Shown here: positions 6,671 through 9,680 of the stretch, in pieces
How positions within the stretch are numbered: position 1 is the stretch's first letter
Layout: each line of letters opens with the position of its first letter
Assembly: GCA_900758955.1 (NCBI GenBank)
Contig: CAAETL010000164.1
Span: forward strand, 1 to 9,680
Origin: an uncultured Oscillospiraceae bacterium
GTDB taxonomy: Bacteria; Bacillota; Clostridia; Oscillospirales; Oscillospiraceae
Direction: 5' to 3'
Length of the DNA stretch: 9,680 bases
Notes under the pieces: generated by a model
What the model saw: the letters and a program-made list of their open reading frames with translations, nothing else
Databases searched by the model: none
What the model was told of the DNA's origin: nothing
Program-made: the position numbers and the translations under genes

Positions 6671-7058
6671 TAAAAACACGAGAAACAGGCGGGATTCCCA
6701 GGCGTTCTCTGCCGGAAATGTGGGAAAAAATGATGTCTTTGTCCGGTTTGGACGCAAAACGGAACAAATTGGTTTTGGAAACCAGTAGGAGCAGAGGATT
6801 CCCCCTAGGGGGATAGCACTTGTGCGCAGGTAAAATTTATGGCATTATCATATATAGAAAAAACTGCGGCGGCTTGTGATAAAGATTTTCATACGGCTTC
6901 CTGAAACCGGGAAAATGACTCCTGGCGATGGGAGAAGATCATACATGAGAGAAATGGTACCCGCCATGACGGTGGACAAATCGTGGGGGAAACGGGCTCT
7001 GTCCATGCAAAAAGGCATGGAGATCCTGCCAGCCCTATCGTGGGGAAAGGATGAGAAT
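6608..7058. other. Gene-free interval between nifJ and comM
   Basis: I find no supported gene here. Short reading frames (6579-6788 and 6625-6816, plus) lack ribosome sites and resemble nothing I know. Features are a 14-bp perfect palindrome TCCCCCTAGGGGGA at 6800-6813, a GCAC/GTGC hairpin at 6816-6825, and a weak plus-strand promoter guess (TTGTGC 6820-6825, 17 bases, CATTAT 6843-6848). The comM leader also has a hairpin (TCCATGC 7002-7008 with GCATGGA 7015-7021). It is flanked by outer GGGCT/AGCCC pairing (6994-6998 with 7031-7035) and by two imperfect copies of ATCGTGGGGAAA near 6980 and 7038. Confidence 0.5.
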
Positions 7059-8582
7059 ATGCTGTTCAAAGTGCGGTCTCTGGGGCTTCAGGGGTTACTC
7101 GGCTACGAAGTGACGGCGGAATGCGATCTATCCCGGGGCCTGCCCAACTTTGATGTGGTTGGGCTGCCCGACGCGGCGGTGAAGGAGGCCCGGGAACGGG
7201 TCCGCGCGGCCATTAAAAACTGCGGCTTTCAATTTCCTGTCAGCCGGATTACCATCAACTTGGCCCCCGCCAACCGGCGAAAATCGGGGACGGTTTACGA
7301 TCTGCCTATCCTCATCGGCATTCTGGCCGCCAATGGAGCCCTGCCCTTGACCGATCCGGACTGCGCTTTTGTGGGGGAGCTTTCCTTGTCCGGCACCCTG
7401 CGCCCGGTGGTGGGCATGCTCCCCATGGCCCTGGCGGCGGCCCGGGCGGGGGTCAAACGGCTCTATGTACCCGCGGACTCCGCCGCCGAAGCCACTCTGG
7501 CCGAGGACATCACGGTATATCCCGTGGAGACGGTCACCCAACTGGTGGATCATCTGTCGGGTCGGCGGGAAATTCCCCCCGCGCCTTCCTGGCACGGGGA
7601 GGCGGCCCGGCAAAACTTCCCCGACTTTTCCGAGGTCCAGGGGCAGGAACAGGTGAAGCGGGCGCTGGAGATCGCCGCAGCGGGCGGGCACAATATTTTG
7701 ATGGTAGGCCCGCCGGGCTCCGGCAAGAGCATGCTGGCCCGTCGGCTTCCCTCCATCCTGCCCCCCATGACCCGGCGGGAGGCGTTGGAGGTCACGGAAA
7801 TTCATTCCGTGCTGGGCCTGACCTCCAAGGAACAGCCCCTTCTCACAGAGCGGCCCTTCCGCAGTCCCCACCACACCATCTCGTCCACCGGAATGGCGGG
7901 GGGCGGCAACCCGTATCCCCGGCCCGGAGAAATCTCCCTCGCCCATAACGGGGTCCTGTTTTTGGACGAGATGCCGGAATTTCATAAGGACGTGCTGGAA
8001 GTCCTCCGCCAGCCCATGGAGGAGGGGAAAGTTCAGATTGTGCGGGCGGCGGCCTCCGACGCCTATCCCAGCCGATTTATGCTGGTCTGCGCCATGAATC
8101 CCTGCAAATGCGGGTGGTACGGCCATCCTTCGGGTCGATGCCGCTGTACCCCTGGTGAGGTAGCGCGATACCTAGGCAAGCTCTCGGGGCCGCTGCTGGA
8201 CCGCATCGATCTCTACATCAGCGTGCCGCCCCTGGAATTTGACGAACTCACCGCTCCCCGGGGTAAGGGGGAGAGCTCCCAGGAGATCCGGGACAGGGTG
8301 ATGGCGGCCAGGGAGGTTCAGGCGGCGCGGTTTGGTCCAAACGGCCCACTGTGCAACGCGGCCATGGAGCAAACGGAACTGGGAGTCTGCTGCGGCCTGG
8401 ACGATTCCTGCCAGGCGCTGATGAAGGGGGCCTATGCGCACATGGGTCTCACCGCCCGCAGTTATGACCGCATTTTGCGAGTGGCTCGCACCATCGCGGA
8501 TTTGGACGGTGCGGAGAACATTTCCCCCGTCCACTTGGCGGAAGCCATCCAGTACCGGGTCTCAGAATATTTGCAGCGCTGA
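7059..8582 (+). CDS. comM: ComM/YifB family AAA+ ATPase (Mg chelatase-like)
   Basis: A 507-residue AAA+ protein of the ComM (YifB) family. In naturally transformable bacteria ComM is a hexameric helicase that drives branch migration of incoming single-stranded DNA during recombination. The N-terminal Lon-like domain (about 1-165) has VGLPDAAVKEARERV (34-48) and ITINLAPANRR (64-74). The AAA+ domain follows with Walker A GPPGSGKS (217-224), Walker B VLFLDE (299-304) and the DRID arginine motif (381-384). A CxC pair at Cys349/351 and Cys361/363 is typical of the family and may bind zinc. The C-terminal Mg_chelatase_C region holds LTARSYDRILRVART (464-478). Length matches the family. I chose the ATG at 7059 because GGGGAAAGG precedes it and the family usually starts at this point. 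The frame stays open upstream to 6876, with weaker starts such as the ATG at 6945. Confidence 0.93.
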   Translation: MLFKVRSLGLQGLLGYEVTAECDLSRGLPNFDVVGLPDAAVKEARERVRAAIKNCGFQFPVSRITINLAPANRRKSGTVYDLPILIGILAANGALPLTDPDCAFVGELSLSGTLRPVVGMLPMALAAARAGVKRLYVPADSAAEATLAEDITVYPVETVTQLVDHLSGRREIPPAPSWHGEAARQNFPDFSEVQGQEQVKRALEIAAAGGHNILMVGPPGSGKSMLARRLPSILPPMTRREALEVTEIHSVLGLTSKEQPLLTERPFRSPHHTISSTGMAGGGNPYPRPGEISLAHNGVLFLDEMPEFHKDVLEVLRQPMEEGKVQIVRAAASDAYPSRFMLVCAMNPCKCGWYGHPSGRCRCTPGEVARYLGKLSGPLLDRIDLYISVPPLEFDELTAPRGKGESSQEIRDRVMAAREVQAARFGPNGPLCNAAMEQTELGVCCGLDDSCQALMKGAYAHMGLTARSYDRILRVARTIADLDGAENISPVHLAEAIQYRVSEYLQR

Positions 8583-8610
8583 CAGTGGGCGGAGCCGGCG
8601 TATCAGTGAA

Positions 8611-8671
8611 AAAAGAGTAAAGACGGCGCTTTCAGTTGACTGTACAAGTCGCTGACGGCGCCGTCTTTACT
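8611..8671 (-). terminator. Terminator of the 64-residue membrane gene, abutting comM
   Basis: Perfect 14-base arms (8616-8629 and 8658-8671) enclose a 28-base loop that can itself pair (GACT/AGTC around GTACA). Read on the minus strand the stem is followed by a pyrimidine tail with six T in a row (8614-8609), so it terminates the small membrane gene whose stop is at 8680. On the plus strand it lies 33 bases after the comM stop but has no T run, so it is at best a weak terminator or a 3' stabilising hairpin for comM. Confidence 0.75.
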
Positions 8672-8679
8672 GTCGAAGG

Positions 8680-8874
8680 TTAAGCCCCAAAGTCGATGCC
8701 GATGACAGCCAGAAAGAAACCCATCATACATAATAAACTGCCCAAGACCATCCGTTCGGCGTCAATCGCCATCCAAAGTCCCAAAATCATGCAGCCAAAA
8801 CCCGTTATGGGAAGGATTAAAGCAACCTGGAAGAACAAGGCGAAAAGGGAAAGGGCAATAAAAACGAAAGGCAT
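8680..8874 (-). CDS. 64-residue integral membrane protein, unknown function
   Basis: I do not recognise a family. The product is 64 residues and hydrophobic almost throughout. Residues 2-35 look like two membrane segments with a turn near the PITG motif (22-25), and residues 44-61 look like a third. A short charged break (AIDAER, 36-41) separates the last segment. The start is the ATG at 8874, preceded by a GGGGGGA ribosome site seven bases away. An upstream TTG at 8904 is less likely. Supporting evidence that it is a gene: a consensus-like minus-strand promoter (8943-8971), the ribosome site, and a terminator directly after the stop. It shares its upstream region with the divergent XRE repressor gene, so regulation by that protein is a reasonable inference. 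No toxin or holin motif was identified. Confidence 0.72.
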   Translation of the reverse strand: MPFVFIALSLFALFFQVALILPITGFGCMILGLWMAIDAERMVLGSLLCMMGFFLAVIGIDFGA

Positions 8875-8942
8875 GGCACAGTCCCCCCAGTACAATTGCG
8901 GCAAATGTAGAATCAGAGAATAAAAGGGTCTCTTTTGGAGAT

Positions 8943-8971
8943 ATTATAAATCACTTAAAGAGAATTTGCAA
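8943..8971 (-). promoter_or_regulatory. Promoter of the small membrane gene
   Basis: On the minus strand TTGCAA (8971-8966) is followed after 17 bases by a perfect TATAAT (8948-8943). Transcription would start near 8936, giving a leader of about 62 bases before the ATG at 8874. One AAAGAGA site lies inside the spacer and another at the predicted start. Confidence 0.62.
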
Positions 8972-8993
8972 GCCTTTTATATCTCTTTATGCT
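8966..8993 (+). promoter_or_regulatory. Promoter of the XRE regulator gene
   Basis: The same hexamer TTGCAA (8966-8971), which is palindromic, serves as a -35 on the plus strand. It is followed after 16 bases by TATGCT (8988-8993), which matches the -10 consensus at four of six bases. The start would fall near 9000, only about 20 bases before the ATG. This promoter looks weaker than the divergent one. Confidence 0.42.
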
Positions 8994-9019
8994 AACCAAA
9001 AGGGGGCTGAAAGAGAACT

Positions 9020-9319
9020 ATGGATTTAGGAACTGCAATTTGGAACGCCAGAAAGGCAAGAGGCATTACCCAGGAACGGTTGGCGGAGCTGGTCAATATT
9101 ACCACCTCCCACTTGAAGCATATTGAAAGCGGCCATAGAAGACCATCCATTGAGGTTTTATTCCAGTTGGCGAAAATACTGGACCTATCCCTGGATGCGT
9201 TGATCTTCGAGGATGAGCGGCAAACGCCGATCATTCATACCGTGGGATTGACGGCGGAGGAAATCGGCGCTGTGGCCCATTTGGTCGACCTTCTGCGGGA
9301 AAAGGGAAAACATTCCTAA
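9020..9319 (+). CDS. XRE family helix-turn-helix regulator
   Basis: A 99-residue DNA-binding protein. Residues about 4-61 form a Cro/C1 (HTH_3) domain: AIWNARKARGITQERLAELV is helices 1 and 2, TTSHLKHIESGHRRPS (28-43) is the recognition region with the typical ESG turn, and VLFQLAKILDLSLDAL (46-61) closes the domain. The last 38 residues are a short tail (TAEEIGAVAHLVDLLREK, 78-95) likely to be a dimer helix. No sensor or peptidase domain is present. The ATG at 9020 is forced by a stop codon at 9008-9010. Its ribosome site is poor (AAAGAG, or AGGGGG at too long a spacing), and one operator-like repeat (9010-9016) overlaps it. The likely role is to repress itself and the divergent small membrane gene. 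This is inference from layout. Confidence 0.88.
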   Translation: MDLGTAIWNARKARGITQERLAELVNITTSHLKHIESGHRRPSIEVLFQLAKILDLSLDALIFEDERQTPIIHTVGLTAEEIGAVAHLVDLLREKGKHS

Positions 9320-9336
9320 AGGGAACGGCGCTGCGC

Positions 9337-9365
9337 TGGACTTTCGCTTCCATGTCCGATATAAT
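9337..9365 (+). promoter_or_regulatory. Candidate thiI promoter
   Basis: TGGACT (9337-9342) is followed after 17 bases by a perfect TATAAT (9360-9365). Transcription would start near 9372, giving a leader of about 115 bases before thiI. No terminator for the XRE gene is visible before this point, so some thiI transcript may also come from upstream. Confidence 0.55.
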
Positions 9366-9415
9366 AAAATGATACGATTTACAGTAAAAAATGTGAATGA
9401 ATGCGTCAATGAAAT

Positions 9416-9466
9416 GTTTTTGGCGGTAAGGAGAAACCGCGGGTATGCTCGCGCCACAGAAAAAAC
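9416..9466 (+). promoter_or_regulatory. Folded leader of thiI
   Basis: GTTTTT (9416-9421) pairs with AAAAAC (9461-9466), and GGCG (9422-9425) with CGCC (9452-9455), leaving a five-base bulge (9456-9460). Inside, CGGG and CTCG (9440-9443 and 9448-9451) close a UAUG loop; a longer six-base version (9438-9453) competes with the outer stem. The structure ends 10 bases before the thiI ribosome site. It matches no riboswitch class I can name. Confidence 0.45.
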
Positions 9467-9486
9467 AAGTCAAACCGGAGGTTTAG
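9445..9486 (+). CDS. Possible 13-codon leader peptide of thiI
   Basis: A short frame encodes MLAPQKKQVKPEV and stops with TAG at 9484-9486, one base before the thiI ATG at 9488. A good AAGGAG lies at 9428-9433, 11 bases before its ATG, which is slightly long. Its start codon falls in the loop of the predicted hairpin, and the thiI ribosome site GGAGG (9477-9481) lies inside its last codons. Ribosomes finishing it could restart on thiI. It could be chance, since such short frames are common. Confidence 0.35.
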   Translation: MLAPQKKQVKPEV

Positions 9487-9487
9487 A

Positions 9488-9680
9488 ATGATGAATCAAG
9501 AGAATACTACCCAGGACGCCTTTTTGACCCGGCGGGAGATTATCCTGCTCAAAATGGGAGAGCTGGTGTTAAAAGGCCTCAACCGGCGAGGCTTTGAGGA
9601 GAAACTTATGGGAAACGCCATCCGGCGTCTCCGGCCTTACGGGGAGTTTAAGGTCTACTCCCGCCAGTCCACCACCTACG
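9488..9680 (+). CDS. thiI: ThiI, tRNA 4-thiouridine sulfurtransferase (5' part)
   Basis: Only the first 64 codons are in the window; the gene runs off the right edge. The visible part contains EIILLKMGELVLKGLNRRGF and then LRPYGEFKVYSRQSTTY, which I recognise as the N-terminal ferredoxin-like region at the start of ThiI, before the THUMP domain. ThiI adenylates U8 of tRNA and transfers sulfur to make 4-thiouridine. In some bacteria it also feeds the ThiS sulfur carrier for thiamine thiazole. The PP-loop and any rhodanese domain lie beyond the edge, so neither can be judged. There are two ATG codons in tandem (9488 and 9491), and GGAGG at 9477-9481 fits both. A cysteine desulfurase often accompanies thiI, but none is upstream here. 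The leader carries a folded element and a possible 13-codon frame. Confidence 0.85.
   Translation, partial: MMNQENTTQDAFLTRREIILLKMGELVLKGLNRRGFEEKLMGNAIRRLRPYGEFKVYSRQSTTY

Larger units (their letters stand above)
8929..9016. promoter_or_regulatory. Four-site symmetric operator candidate
   Basis: The 7-mer AAAGAGA or its complement occurs four times: TCTCTTT 8929-8935, AAAGAGA 8957-8963, TCTCTTT 8982-8988 and AAAGAGA 9010-9016. Start-to-start spacing is 28, 25 and 28 bases, so the whole array is a dyad centred at 8972.5. The inner pair extends to 8 bp. The sites cover both divergent promoters: the first lies at the start of the minus transcript, the last lies just before the XRE start codon. 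Binding by the XRE product is inferred, not shown. Confidence 0.55.

Noticed and set aside
6640..6730. TGGG repeats on the minus strand that recall MraZ sites.
   Set aside because: The spacing is wrong and there is no mraZ or cell-wall gene cluster nearby.
6579..6816. Two overlapping short plus-strand frames upstream of comM.
   Set aside because: No ribosome sites, no recognisable sequence, and they run through the inverted repeats.
7128..8126. 332-codon minus-strand open frame opposite comM.
   Set aside because: Antisense shadow of comM with low-complexity Gly/His/Gln composition and no start signals.
9421..9475. Cobalamin-riboswitch-like string CGCCACAG followed by AAGTCA in the thiI leader.
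   Set aside because: The rest of the conserved cobalamin core is missing and the leader is too short; thiI is not a usual target.
1..9680. Mobile elements, CRISPR repeats, tRNA and rRNA genes.
   Set aside because: No transposase, terminal repeats, regularly spaced repeats or tRNA-like cloverleaf could be seen by reading both strands. A covariance-model search was not possible.

Overview
The window looks like chromosomal DNA from an anaerobic, Gram-positive, GC-rich member of the Clostridia. The family Oscillospiraceae (Flavonifractor / Intestinimonas / Oscillibacter relatives) is my best guess. The reasons are a single-chain pyruvate:ferredoxin oxidoreductase, strong purine-rich Shine-Dalgarno sites, a BioY biotin importer and the style of the ThiI and small zinc-ribbon proteins. 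The taxonomic call is inference from the proteins alone.

Layout. Positions 1-6460 are read on the minus strand, from right to left. nifJ (6460-2879) comes first and ends in a strong terminator. It is followed by a tightly packed group: a MaoC-type (double hotdog) hydratase (2809-1922), bioY (1875-1339) and a shikimate-kinase-like gene (1316-786), which ends in its own terminator. A small membrane-anchored zinc-ribbon protein (525-58) with its own promoter and terminator follows. From about 6600 the direction changes. After a gene-free and structurally rich interval of about 600 bases, comM (7059-8582) is read on the plus strand. A 64-residue membrane protein (8874-8680, minus) converges on it. 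That small gene diverges from a 99-residue XRE-type repressor gene (9020-9319, plus). The window closes with the 5' end of thiI (from 9488, plus).

How the genes relate. nifJ is the pyruvate-to-acetyl-CoA node of fermentation. The MaoC hydratase would act on enoyl- or hydroxyacyl-CoA, and BioY supplies biotin for carboxylases. These fit loosely as acyl-CoA metabolism, but the link is inferred only from co-orientation. ComM (branch migration in natural transformation) and ThiI (tRNA 4-thiouridine / thiamine sulfur transfer) are housekeeping genes.

I do not see a large new system: no transposon, CRISPR array, rRNA or tRNA. The most interesting parts are regulatory. (1) A symmetric array of four 7-mers lies over divergent promoters that share one palindromic -35 hexamer, between the small membrane gene and the XRE gene. 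(2) A segment upstream of nifJ can pair with either of two partners, giving mutually exclusive hairpins. (3) The thiI leader is folded and contains a 13-codon leader ORF ending one base before thiI. (4) The shikimate-kinase-like protein lacks the usual shikimate-binding arginine.
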